Assembly (NCBI GenBank): GCA_964542165.1 | Contig: CAZITQ010000015.1 | Span: 3,878-67,877 of the forward strand | Source: CAYTBN01 sp964542165 | Lineage (GTDB): Bacteria > Myxococcota_A > UBA796 > UBA9615 > CAYRNR01 | DNA length: 64,000 nucleotides | Reading direction: 5' to 3' | Part shown: piece by piece, positions 19,469-27,691 of the stretch | Layout: each line of letters starts with the position of its first letter | Position numbering within the stretch: position 1 is the stretch's first letter | Notes under the pieces: generated by a model | What the model was told of the DNA's origin: nothing | Database searches by the model: none | What the model saw: the letters and a program-made list of their open reading frames with translations, nothing else | Position numbers and translations under genes: made by a program

Positions 19469-20385
19469 CAGAGACTCCTCCGGATGACCGTGCGGCTCTG
19501 GTCGCGCTGCTTCAGCTCGGCGCGCACCTCACCTTCCTCCCCCTTGCGAGGGTCGAAGGGGCCCTCGAAGGTCTGGATGGTGCGCTCCAGATCGATGGTG
19601 TAGCTGTGCTCCTGTAGATCGTTGCGGTCCAGGGAGAACAGCAGCTCCCCCTCCACCGTCCCCTCCCCGGTCACCCGCGTGACGTGGGAGGGATCACGGC
19701 CCAGCGCGCGCTCGTGAATCGTCCCCGAGTAGGTCAGCTGTACGCAGGCCTTGCCGATCAGGCAGGGCTCGGGTTCCGTGGTGCGCGTCCAGGCGACCTC
19801 CCAGGTCTGGTGGGCCTCGCTGAACCCATCGATCCGCAGAGGAAACGTCGTCCGCACCCGGGCGGGGACGCCCACGTCGGGCAACTCGGTGGGCAGGCGG
19901 ACCATCAGCTGGGGAAAGAGCTCGGCGAAGAGCTCGCCGTAGCGGCCATATCCGGCGAAGTGTTCGTAGCCCACCGCCTCGAAGACCTCGCCGCTGTCGA
20001 AGGTACGCATGGCCACGGACTTGCCGACCAGGCCGTCCACGTCGATATCCACCGGTCCTTCGGGGGTCTCTTGCCGGCCCTCGACGGCAGCCAGCCGGAC
20101 CACCACGCCGGAGGTGCGGTCGACGAAGTACTGGGCCTTGAACTTCTCCAGCGTCCCGCTCAGCGAGAACACCACGTCGACCAGCTCGGACTCCATGGCC
20201 GTCACCTGATCCGCGGTCGGACCGGCGGGCAGCTTCTCGAACAGGGTACGGAGGCGGTGTTCGGTCTCGAACTCGTAGTCGAGGGTGAGGTCGTCCGGTG
20301 TGTTCCAGCGCAGGGAGCGCACACTCCAGCCGCAGGAGCTCACCAGAAAGCCGAGGAGGAGCAGGATCATGCCGCGGGTGCGCAT
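19468..20385 (-). CDS. Lipoprotein of unknown function
   Basis: A 305-residue protein. The start at 20385 (MRTRGMILLLLGFLVSSCGW) begins a good lipoprotein signal with the lipobox cysteine in VSSC; an in-frame ATG 54 bases upstream would bury it. The mature part is predicted to be beta-rich, with long amphipathic strands ending in a basic tail. It resembles lipid- or polymer-binding periplasmic folds only in a general way, and I recognise no family. It is the first gene of a two-gene operon. Confidence 0.62.
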   Translation of the reverse strand: MRTRGMILLLLGFLVSSCGWSVRSLRWNTPDDLTLDYEFETEHRLRTLFEKLPAGPTADQVTAMESELVDVVFSLSGTLEKFKAQYFVDRTSGVVVRLAAVEGRQETPEGPVDIDVDGLVGKSVAMRTFDSGEVFEAVGYEHFAGYGRYGELFAELFPQLMVRLPTELPDVGVPARVRTTFPLRIDGFSEAHQTWEVAWTRTTEPEPCLIGKACVQLTYSGTIHERALGRDPSHVTRVTGEGTVEGELLFSLDRNDLQEHSYTIDLERTIQTFEGPFDPRKGEEGEVRAELKQRDQSRTVIRRSL

Positions 20386-20675
20386 GGCCCGCCATGATAG
20401 CGGGATCCCCCCACCCCGGCCGGACAAATCCGTCCGCACCGGCGACGGCCGGGGGGGTGGCGCGCCGGCTCGGGGAGGGTGGCGGGGGGAAGATCGCCGA
20501 AAAGCTCGGGGCCTCCGCCTAACCCATCGAGATCACAGCGTTCCAAAACTGCACAAAAAATAGGCAATCCGGAGCAACCCAAGGCACGCCGTCACTAGCG
20601 CGTCACAATTCTCAGCTCACCCACAGGGTTTTCCACAGGCCCTGTGGGTGGTTCGGAAAACCCCAGCCACGACGC
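20386..20675. promoter_or_regulatory. intergenic region with two mutually exclusive hairpins
   Basis: This 290-bp gap separates the DUF72 gene from the lipoprotein operon, both on the minus strand. It is less GC-rich near 20545-20570 (an A-run), where a promoter for the lipoprotein operon could lie. At 20618-20628/20640-20650 there is an 11-bp perfect inverted repeat, and at 20626-20634/20655-20663 a 9-bp one. They share bases, so only one can form at a time. The shared part contains TTTTCCACA, a DnaA-box-like 9-mer. The hairpins may end DUF72 transcription. Confidence 0.45.
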
Positions 20676-21476
20676 TCAGTTGCCGACGTCGGCCTGCCGC
20701 AGGAGCCCTCCCAGCTGGGTCGCGTTGGCGGGCGCGAACCCATCGCGATGGTTGTTGAACAGCACCATCACGGTCCGGCAGCGCTTGACCAGCTCCCGGA
20801 TCCGGTCCACCCAGGGCAGCAGCTCGGCCTCGTCGTATCGGTAGGCGTACCGGTCGCCGGGATCCTCGGCCTGGTACCAGCGGGCCGCGTTGCGCCCGTG
20901 GAAGCGCAGGTAGCCGAGCTCGGTGGGGGCCATCGAGGTGATCGGGAACAACCCGGGCAGCCGGGGCTGGTCCACGTTGCACAGGCCGATCCCCCGCCGC
21001 CGGAGCCAGTCGAAGACCTCACGTCGGGCCCAGCCGCCGTTGCGCAGCTCCAGTACCAGGGGCAGGTCCCCCAGCTGGCGGTGCAGCCAGTTGACGTACC
21101 GGGCCGAATCCTTGGTGGGGTGGAAGGACTGGGGGAACTGCGCCAGCACCGCGCCCAGCACGCCCGCCTCGACCATCGGCGCCAGCGCCTCCACGAAGGA
21201 CCGGGCGGCGGACTCGCTGCGGTCGCGCTCGTGGGTCAACCCCCCGTTGGCCTTGACGCTGAAGACCAGGCCCCCCTCCGTCCGCCGCACCATCCGCTCC
21301 ATCGAGGCCGCGGTGGGCATCCGATAGTAGGTGTAGTTCACCTCCAGCAGGTCGAAGCGGGAGGCGTAGTGGTCCAGCAGCTTCGTCCGCGGGGTTCCTT
21401 CGGGATAGAACGGACCGATCCACTCCGGATAGGAGTAGCCGCTGCAACCGATCAGGAGGCGGGCGCCGGTGGCCAT
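20676..21476 (-). CDS. DUF72 (YecE-like) family protein
   Basis: A 266-residue protein whose sequence follows the DUF72/YecE pattern: IGCSGYSYPEW at the start, FYPEGTP, VNYTYYRMP, FSVKANGGLTHER, LAQFPQSF, LVLELRNGGW, GYLRFHGR and a C-terminal VLFNNHRDGFAPANA. The family has a TIM-barrel fold and no firmly established function. No signal peptide is seen. I chose the ATG at 21476; it lacks a clear ribosome-binding site and an in-frame TTG lies a few codons upstream. It is 44 bases downstream of a lipoprotein gene on the same strand. Confidence 0.88.
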   Translation of the reverse strand: MATGARLLIGCSGYSYPEWIGPFYPEGTPRTKLLDHYASRFDLLEVNYTYYRMPTAASMERMVRRTEGGLVFSVKANGGLTHERDRSESAARSFVEALAPMVEAGVLGAVLAQFPQSFHPTKDSARYVNWLHRQLGDLPLVLELRNGGWARREVFDWLRRRGIGLCNVDQPRLPGLFPITSMAPTELGYLRFHGRNAARWYQAEDPGDRYAYRYDEAELLPWVDRIRELVKRCRTVMVLFNNHRDGFAPANATQLGGLLRQADVGN

Positions 21477-21520
21477 ACTGAACAATTGTACAGCCAACCA
21501 GGAGGGGGGGGAAGTCGGGA

Positions 21521-22819
21521 TCAGTGACCGGGCATCGCGTCGCCGGGGCGTCCCTCGGCGTCCTCGTCCACCCCCTCCTTGGGATCCTCGTCCCAGCACT
21601 GGAAGGACGCGCGCTGGAACCGCGCTCCCGTGAAGAACGCGGCGTTGGCGTTGTCGGAAGCCGCGACCACGATGTCGTCGGGGTAGATGCGCCACAGCTG
21701 ACGACCGGGATTTCTGACGACCACGAGGTCGCCGTCGGCGTCCTGGCGTGAGGTGTCGACGACCTTGACCTCGCAGTAGCAGGAGGTGGCCGTCTCGTGG
21801 TAGCCGACCGTGGAGCCCGCATCCGCGCCGTGGGAGTTGTACACGGTCATCGCATGTCCGACCTCGGCACCGTCGAGGGTCCCGCCGTTGACCCTCAGGA
21901 TGCAGTCGTCCTCGTGCTCCTCGGCATAGACCTCCATCTGCTCGCACCAGGCCTCGAGGGCGGAGCAATCGTCCCGGGCTTCCTCGATCCACTCGCCCCC
22001 GGTCTTGGAGACGATGTCGAAGTCCGCGTTCCAGTCCGCGGAGTGGGCCCGGTGGTAGTCCCCGGAATCGGTGGAGAAGGCGCGCCCCTGGGGATCGTCG
22101 GGATCCCGTCCACCGGCGGTGATCACGCCCGCGAGCATTCCCCGACCCCAGTCGTCGCCGTCGACCACGCCATCCCAGCCCTCGGGGACCACGCCCATCT
22201 GGTCGACCAGGGAATGGAGCACCGAGAGGGGCGCACAGATGCCCCGGCGGCGGGCCGGTTCATCGCCCTGCTCGTCGATGCTCTCCGGCTCGATGCCGGT
22301 GGTGCCGCAGTCCTCGCCGAGCACCGCGAACTCGACCACGGTGTACAGCCCGTCCGGATCCACCTCGAAATCCTCGCCGTAGAAGGGTTCGGTCCAGTAG
22401 GGATCGAGCCAGAACACGGGTCCCTCCCCGGTGACGCCGGGCTCGACGCCGACCAGGTACTCGTGGCCCTGGTAGTGCGCCGCCAGGTGTTCCAACGCCC
22501 TCACCAACACCCCCTCCACGTCCTCGACCAGGTAGGGGTCCATCAAGCGCATCAGCCGCAGGTAGCTCAACCGTGACGCGAACTCGTCGGGCCGATAGGA
22601 GTCGTTGAGCGGCTTGACGGCATCCCCATCCCCGACGCCGCCGCCGGGGATCGTCCATTCGCCGCCCTCCCCGCCGATCCGGTCACCGCCAGGCGTCGCG
22701 ACGCCGCACCCCCGGGGATTGCAGGCCGAAAGGGGCAGGGCGAGGGTCGCGACCAACGCGGTGCGCCACAGCCAGGTGGGCGGGGTCGGGAGCCGGCGGG
22801 TGGAGGGGTCGAACGTCAT
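21521..22819 (-). CDS. Lipoprotein with calpain-like cysteine peptidase signature
   Basis: A 432-residue protein. AAGGAG 6 bases upstream supports the ATG at 22819 over another two codons earlier. Residues 15-33 are a lipoprotein signal ending in LSAC (Cys33). Residues 34-75 are a Gly-rich spacer. Three short motifs recall calpain-type peptidases: Cys195 in RGICAPLSVLHSLV, His322 in EVGHAMTVYN and Asn370 in LVVVRNPGRQ. In calpains the matching sites are Cys in GDCWLLAA, His in GHAYSV and Asn in RNPWG. Order and relative spacing agree, but this is recognition by eye. The protein is acidic and has many extra cysteines, as expected for an oxidised compartment. The last 30 residues are disordered. 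Confidence 0.55.
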   Translation of the reverse strand: MTFDPSTRRLPTPPTWLWRTALVATLALPLSACNPRGCGVATPGGDRIGGEGGEWTIPGGGVGDGDAVKPLNDSYRPDEFASRLSYLRLMRLMDPYLVEDVEGVLVRALEHLAAHYQGHEYLVGVEPGVTGEGPVFWLDPYWTEPFYGEDFEVDPDGLYTVVEFAVLGEDCGTTGIEPESIDEQGDEPARRRGICAPLSVLHSLVDQMGVVPEGWDGVVDGDDWGRGMLAGVITAGGRDPDDPQGRAFSTDSGDYHRAHSADWNADFDIVSKTGGEWIEEARDDCSALEAWCEQMEVYAEEHEDDCILRVNGGTLDGAEVGHAMTVYNSHGADAGSTVGYHETATSCYCEVKVVDTSRQDADGDLVVVRNPGRQLWRIYPDDIVVAASDNANAAFFTGARFQRASFQCWDEDPKEGVDEDAEGRPGDAMPGH

Positions 22820-22995
22820 GGTCATCTCCTTCGAAGTCTTCGGTTCATCGGTCAGCGCTCGGTCCCCTTCCCGTAGCAATCCCGATGCCAGGCCGCGCGC
22901 CGGCTGGTGTTCGATGGACGTCGAACCGGTGCGAGGGGGCGGAGGCCGGGGCGGGTGGCGCGGCGGGTGTAGCGGAGCGTGTAGAGCGAACGGAG

Positions 22996-23017
22996 CCGGG
23001 TTACACCCGCAACCCGG
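22996..23017 (-). terminator. hairpin after the GT39-like gene
   Basis: A 7-bp stem (22996-23002 CCGGGTT with 23011-23017 AACCCGG, 8-base loop) starts 10 bases past the stop of the minus-strand glycosyltransferase gene. A longer, weaker pairing (22964-22971 with 23002-23009) overlaps it. No U-run is present. The rest of 22820-23026 shows nothing else. Confidence 0.4.
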
Positions 23018-23026
23018 GGCGGACGT

Positions 23027-24952
23027 TCAGCGGAGTTCCACGAAGGAGCAGTAGAGGTCCGAGCGGACCTGGGTGGTCCTGGTGGGGAACGGCCCCCCCT
23101 CGAGGCGCTCCTCGAGGACCTCGAGGATCTCGTCGACGTGGAAGGCCTCGGAGTGGAACACCACCACCCGGTCCATTCTCGCCGCCCGGGCCTCGATGGT
23201 GTAGGCCACGTCCCACGCGGAGCTGAGGGCGCCGCGGTAGCCCGTGGTCCAGGTACCCAGGATCAGCATCCGTCCCCGGATCAGGGCGTCCACGTACGCG
23301 GTCTCCCGCAGGGCGTGACTGGGCAAGCGCTCGACGCGGTAGAACACCAGCCCGGTCTTCTTGATCTCCATGTCGCCGTCTGCCGGCGGCAGGCGCAGCT
23401 GCGTGCCCACCACCGCCATCGCGTCCCGGGACGGCAGCTCGGGCGGGGGCGCGCGCAGGGGTTTCAGGGATCGGTGGCCGGAGGGTTCGTAGGTCGCGAC
23501 CTCGAAGGACCGGGCCAGCGTCCCCTTGCCGTCCCAGGTCAGAATGGTCAGCACGGAGCCGACCAGGAGGACCCCGGCCAGCACCGGTCGCACCCGCCCC
23601 GCCAGTCCGACCCATGCCCCGCCGATCACGCACGCGAACACGAACAGAGTGAGCACGACCCGGACGTGATTGCTCTGCATGTCGTAGGTCGACTCACCGA
23701 ACTGCACCATCACCGCCCCGGTGATGGCCAGACCGACCACGGGCATCAGGCGCGCGAATCGGCGCCGCCGGACCACGACGAAGAAGACGACGCCGACGGG
23801 GATCAACAGGGCCGCGAAGCTGTACGACCAGCTGATCAGTCCGGCCATCTCGGCCAGAGTCTCGCCGATGGACCCGGGATGGACGTAGTCGGTCTGGTGG
23901 CCGAGGTGGACCAGCAGGTCACCCAGCCCGAGGTAGTAGACGGGCGCCGCGACGACCGCCGCCAGGGCGACGGCCAGCGCCAGGTTCCCCCAGCCGCGCA
24001 CCGCGGCGGTCCGGTCCCCACCTCCGCGCCCCCAGAGGATCCCGAGCCCCGTACAGAGCCCCCCCCCGACGAGCGCGGGAGCCAGGACGTAGGTGGCGTA
24101 CATCCGGAACCACAGGCCGCTGTCGATCCAGCCGCCCGGGGTCAAGGCGGACTGCATGGCCCTGGACACGCCGATCCCCATCACCGACACCATCACCAGC
24201 CCGATCGCCCCGATCGCGGCGCCTCGCCAGCCGGTCCGGAAGTTGGGCAAGGCGAACCAGACCATGGGGATGGCGAGGTAGAACGCCGCGGACCACTTGA
24301 ACAGCAGCGTCACCGCCAACGCCAGCCCGACCAGGACGGCCACCCACCGACGGCGGTAGGCATCCGAACGCAGGATGAGGTACAGGGTGAGGGCGGTGAA
24401 CGCGGTCTGGGGGCCGTCCAGGAAGTACTCCCGGGAGACCTGCGTCAGTGGGGGGGACGCCGCCCCCAGGGCCAGGACGCCGAGCGCCCCGTACGCACCG
24501 CCGAGCTCGAACCCGATCCCCAGCAGCGCCAGGAGCAGGACCAGTGTGTAGATCGCCTGTCCCTGGCGAGCCACCGCCGGTGACACGCCGAACGCTGCGA
24601 ACACCGGATTGGTGATCAGGTACATGGTCGGCGGATAGGCGATGTAGCGAGGGTATCGGTCGCGCTCGAAGGTGGTGCTGTTGGCGATGGGTTCGCCGTA
24701 GCGCCGCAGGTAGGTCCGGTCGCCGGTCTCGAGGAACACGGAGAAGTTGGCCGACCGCATGTAGTGGCCGTCGTAGGTGATGCGCCCCACGTCCCGGGCG
24801 ATGAACCGGTGATTCTCCACCAGGGACAGGCCGATGACCGCGGCGGCCACCGCGACGAACACGGCCACGCGGATCCTGCGCCCCCGGCGGACCCCCGGGC
24901 GGCCCGCCGCGGTCCCGCCTGTGCCCGTCCCGGCTGTGGTGCGGGGCGCCAT
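23027..24952 (-). CDS. GT39/ArnT-like polytopic membrane glycosyltransferase
   Basis: A 641-residue inner-membrane protein with about twelve hydrophobic helices. The ATG at 24952 follows a GGAGAGGGA ribosome-binding site. The organisation fits the PMT/ArnT superfamily that uses polyprenyl-phosphate sugars: an N-terminal membrane helix, a first periplasmic loop with acidic residues (TYDGHYMRSANFSVFLETGD and FERDRYPRYIAYPP), alternating helices, and a soluble C-terminal domain of about 150 residues. The exact sugar and acceptor are unknown; protein or lipid A glycosylation is possible. The family assignment comes from architecture more than from a signature motif. Confidence 0.65.
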   Translation of the reverse strand: MAPRTTAGTGTGGTAAGRPGVRRGRRIRVAVFVAVAAAVIGLSLVENHRFIARDVGRITYDGHYMRSANFSVFLETGDRTYLRRYGEPIANSTTFERDRYPRYIAYPPTMYLITNPVFAAFGVSPAVARQGQAIYTLVLLLALLGIGFELGGAYGALGVLALGAASPPLTQVSREYFLDGPQTAFTALTLYLILRSDAYRRRWVAVLVGLALAVTLLFKWSAAFYLAIPMVWFALPNFRTGWRGAAIGAIGLVMVSVMGIGVSRAMQSALTPGGWIDSGLWFRMYATYVLAPALVGGGLCTGLGILWGRGGGDRTAAVRGWGNLALAVALAAVVAAPVYYLGLGDLLVHLGHQTDYVHPGSIGETLAEMAGLISWSYSFAALLIPVGVVFFVVVRRRRFARLMPVVGLAITGAVMVQFGESTYDMQSNHVRVVLTLFVFACVIGGAWVGLAGRVRPVLAGVLLVGSVLTILTWDGKGTLARSFEVATYEPSGHRSLKPLRAPPPELPSRDAMAVVGTQLRLPPADGDMEIKKTGLVFYRVERLPSHALRETAYVDALIRGRMLILGTWTTGYRGALSSAWDVAYTIEARAARMDRVVVFHSEAFHVDEILEVLEERLEGGPFPTRTTQVRSDLYCSFVELR

Positions 24953-25103
24953 CGTTCCCTCTCCTCCTCGCGGATCGCTCCAGGGTACCCCATCCGCTCT
25001 GCGGACCCGAACCCGGGCGTCCGGGAGCCGGTGCCGGCGCGTGTCGGGGACGATTCGGGACGTGGAGTCGATCAGGCTGTGGGGGAGGGAAGGGACAGCG
25101 ACG

Positions 25104-25784
25104 TCAGAGGGTGCCGATGTAGGCGGCGACATTGCGCATGGCCGCCTCGTCGGGGAGCACGGTGTCCATGGGGGTCATCACCGGGCCGGTGTGGGACTCG
25201 GACTCGAGGCTGCTGCCCCGGAGGCCGTCGCGGTAGTCCTTGAGCTCTCCGACGATGTACCAGTCTTGCAGCATGTCGAGGCGAGGCGCCTTCAGGGCGG
25301 GGTTGCCCTCGGCCCTGGCGCCGTGGCACGCCGCACAGCTGCCGTACAGGTTGCGGCCCAGGGCCGCGTTCCCGCCCAGGGGCGCGCCCTCCCCGTCCGC
25401 CCCCTGCCCCGCGGCTCCTGCGGGCACGGTCAACGCTGCGATGTACGCCGACACGGCGGCCACCGCCTCCTCGTCCGCCAGTGCGTGGGCCGACGGGCTC
25501 ATCTGCTTGCCGAAGGTGTCCCTGGGCGACGTTCCACGGGCGCCGGAGCGGTAAGCCCACAGCTGCCCCTCCAGGTACGAGGCGTCCTGGCCGGCCAGGG
25601 CCGGCGCGTGAAGATCCCGATTCCCCTCGCCGCCGGCGCCGTGACACCCCGCACACGACGCGTAGAGCTGCTGCCCTGCGCTGATGTCGCCCGCCAGGGT
25701 GTCGCCCGCCAGACTGTCGCCCGCGACGTACGTGAGGGCTGCCAGCGCAGCCGCCGCTCCCAGAACCACCGCCTTGTTCATCAT
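25104..25784 (-). CDS. Diheme cytochrome c (cytochrome c4/c553 type)
   Basis: A 226-residue periplasmic electron carrier. The first of two adjacent ATGs (25784) has GGGAGG 6 bases upstream. A Sec signal is followed by a short direct repeat AGDSLAGDTLAGDISAG, encoded by three copies of a 15-base unit near 25686-25725. Two heme-attachment motifs, CAGCH and CAACH, each head a cytochrome c domain with a distal Met candidate (KQMSPSA and MTPMD). This two-domain layout is typical of cytochrome c4. No oxidase or quinol-oxidising partner is nearby. Confidence 0.9.
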   Translation of the reverse strand: MMNKAVVLGAAAALAALTYVAGDSLAGDTLAGDISAGQQLYASCAGCHGAGGEGNRDLHAPALAGQDASYLEGQLWAYRSGARGTSPRDTFGKQMSPSAHALADEEAVAAVSAYIAALTVPAGAAGQGADGEGAPLGGNAALGRNLYGSCAACHGARAEGNPALKAPRLDMLQDWYIVGELKDYRDGLRGSSLESESHTGPVMTPMDTVLPDEAAMRNVAAYIGTL

Positions 25785-26071
25785 CGGCAACCTCCCCCGG
25801 GACCGTCGAGGCCCCCTGAGCCCGCTCGTTGCGGACGGGCGCGCGGCAGGAGCCGCGGACCGCCCGACGAGAACGAAGCGGAATCGGTGGATTGTAGCCG
25901 CCATCGCCGCGGCTCGCCCCTGGAAACCACACCGACCTCTCCCGACCCCGGGGCATCCCCCGAGTGCCCCGATCGACGGCCGGTGCCAGTGTGCTCGGTG
26001 CATGCTACTGTACCGCGACGCGCGCGCGGCGAGGATGGTTCCTGGGCTGCTGCCCGCTTCCTGGAGATCAC

Positions 26072-27478
26072 GTGGAACGCCCTGCGCCAACCCTTGTCCT
26101 TTCGCTGCTCATCGCCCTGCTGGCCCTCCTCGCCTCGGGTTGTCCGGCCGAAACGGAAGAGCTCACGATCACCGACACGACCGTCGTCGAGAACGAGGCC
26201 AGCGTGCTGTCCTGCTGGCTCCGCTGGACCACCGACGCGCCGGCCACCTCCCGGGTGGAGTTCGGGGAGGGGGACTCGCCGTCGTTCTTCCTGGAGGACG
26301 CTGAGCTGGTCACCGAGCACGAGTTGCTGGTGTACGGCCTGCGCGCCGAGAGGACGTACGACCTGCACGCCGTCTCCGTCTCCGAGGACGGCACGGAGGC
26401 GCGGGCCGAGCCGGTCCAGTTCACCACCGAGCCCGTGCCCTTCGAGACGCTGGTGTTCGACCTGGGGACCCACGATCCGACGCGGGCTCAACCGGGCTGG
26501 ACCCTGGGCAACGTCGTGCTGGCCGACGGGCTCTGTCCCGCCGTGGCCGCGATGTACGACATGGACGGCGAGATGGTCTGGTACCACCGACTCGGAGACG
26601 AGTTGGGCCGGGCCGACGTGGTGACCCAGCTGGTCGACGAGTCGACCGTGCTCATCGGCGCCGGGGTCCCCTGCGGGATGCACACCATCGAGGTCGACCT
26701 GTCGGGGGAGGTGGTGTGGGAGGGGCCCGTCCAGGCGGACACCGGCATCTTCGACGCCGGCCAGACCCACCATGTGTTCGAGAAGCTCCCCGGGGGCAGC
26801 TACCTGACGCTGTACTACGAGCACGACGACGACAGCTACGACCGGATCGTCGAGATGGACTCCGATCTGCAGACCCTGTGGGAGTGGCGCGGCATCGACC
26901 ACCTCCCGGAGCAGATGGAGTACTACACCTGGGGCAACGGTGTGGTCCTGGACGAGGACGAGGGGACCATGCTCTACAACAGCCGCGAGTACAACGCGGT
27001 GGTGAAGCTGGACCGGACCGACGGTGAGGTCCTGTGGACCTTCGGCGCCAACTTCGACGACTTCACCATGCTCACCGAACACGACGATCCCTGGCCCGAG
27101 GGGGCGCACGCGCCCGAGCTCACCCCGGACGGGAACCTGCTGCTGTACGACAACGGCTACCCGAACCGGGAGGAGAGCCGGGTCGTCGAGTACGCCCTGG
27201 ACGAGGACTCCATGACCGCCGAGCTGATCTGGGAGTACCCCGGGACGCTGGCCGAGGACTACTGGTTCACCCCGAGCTGGGGCAACGTGAACCTGCTGGA
27301 CAGCGGCAACCTGCTGGTCAACGCCAGCAGCAAGTACGGCGAAGAGGGCCGGACCCGGATCTTCGAGGTCACCCGCGAGGGCGAGATCGTCCACGAGCTG
27401 ATCAGCGCAATGTCCGAGGAGCGGGGGGCTGGGGCCTTCAAGGCCACACGCATCCCTGCCCTGGTCGGCGAACTCTAG
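26072..27478 (+). CDS. Arylsulfotransferase (ASST)-like lipoprotein
   Basis: A 468-residue protein. The GTG at 26072 has GGAG 5 bases upstream and begins a lipoprotein signal (LVLSLLIALLALLASGC). Residues about 30-130 look like a fibronectin type III-like domain (RWTTDAPATSRVEFG to TYDLHAVSVSEDG). The remainder is a beta-propeller with arylsulfotransferase hallmarks: repeated GxxxW blades, GQTHHVFEKLPGG and HAPELTPDGNLLLYDNG. In ASST enzymes a His in such positions takes the sulfate from a phenolic donor. Similar propellers also occur without known activity, so the enzyme role is tentative. It ends just before a bidirectional terminator. Confidence 0.7.
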   Translation: MERPAPTLVLSLLIALLALLASGCPAETEELTITDTTVVENEASVLSCWLRWTTDAPATSRVEFGEGDSPSFFLEDAELVTEHELLVYGLRAERTYDLHAVSVSEDGTEARAEPVQFTTEPVPFETLVFDLGTHDPTRAQPGWTLGNVVLADGLCPAVAAMYDMDGEMVWYHRLGDELGRADVVTQLVDESTVLIGAGVPCGMHTIEVDLSGEVVWEGPVQADTGIFDAGQTHHVFEKLPGGSYLTLYYEHDDDSYDRIVEMDSDLQTLWEWRGIDHLPEQMEYYTWGNGVVLDEDEGTMLYNSREYNAVVKLDRTDGEVLWTFGANFDDFTMLTEHDDPWPEGAHAPELTPDGNLLLYDNGYPNREESRVVEYALDEDSMTAELIWEYPGTLAEDYWFTPSWGNVNLLDSGNLLVNASSKYGEEGRTRIFEVTREGEIVHELISAMSEERGAGAFKATRIPALVGEL

Positions 27479-27497
27479 CAACCCGTCCAGGCCCACG

Positions 27498-27525
27498 AAA
27501 AAACCCGCCCAAGTGGGCGGGTTTT
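27498..27525. terminator. bidirectional Rho-independent terminator
   Basis: A perfect CCCGCCC/GGGCGGG stem (27504-27510 and 27515-27521) with a 4-base loop is flanked by a run of A on the left (27498-27503) and TTTT on the right (27522-27525). It therefore gives a U-tract in both directions and fits between the ASST-like gene (plus) and the tRNA gene (minus). Confidence 0.9.
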
Positions 27526-27539
27526 CAGGGGTTTTTGAG

Positions 27540-27616
27540 TGGTGGCTCAGGGTGGACTTGAACCGCCGACCTTGCGATTATGAGTCGCACGCTCTAACCA
27601 GCTGAGCTACTGAGCC
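27540..27616 (-). tRNA. tRNA with CAU anticodon (elongator Met or Ile2)
   Basis: A 77-nt cloverleaf with encoded CCA. The acceptor stem is GGCTCAG (27610-27616) paired with CTGAGCC (27544-27550), with discriminator A. The D arm is GCTC/GAGC, the anticodon stem TGCGA/TCGCA, and the loop CTCATAA has anticodon CAU at 27580-27582. The T arm is GGCGG/CCACC-type with TTCAAGT. It pairs at position 1-72 and lacks the three G-C pairs of the initiator tRNA, so it is not initiator Met. The stem resembles E. coli tRNA-Ile2 (lysidine-modified CAU), but Met cannot be excluded. Confidence 0.93.
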
Positions 27617-27629
27617 ACCGGCGCCGGGA

Positions 27630-27658
27630 TTTCTAGTGCAAGGTCCGGCGGCTGTCAA
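27630..27658 (-). promoter_or_regulatory. sigma70-type promoter for the CAU tRNA
   Basis: On the minus strand, TTGACA (27653-27658) is followed after 17 bases by TAGAAA (27630-27635). The predicted start is a few bases before the tRNA 5' end at 27616. The promoter lies between the tRNA and the end of the kinase/FGE gene. Confidence 0.7.
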
Positions 27659-27691
27659 CGAGTTTCGACAGACCCCGGCGATTCTCGACCA

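Noticed and set aside
20618..20650. Possible replication origin
   Set aside because: Only one DnaA-box-like 9-mer is present, with no box cluster, no AT-rich unwinding region and no dnaA/dnaN/gidA genes.
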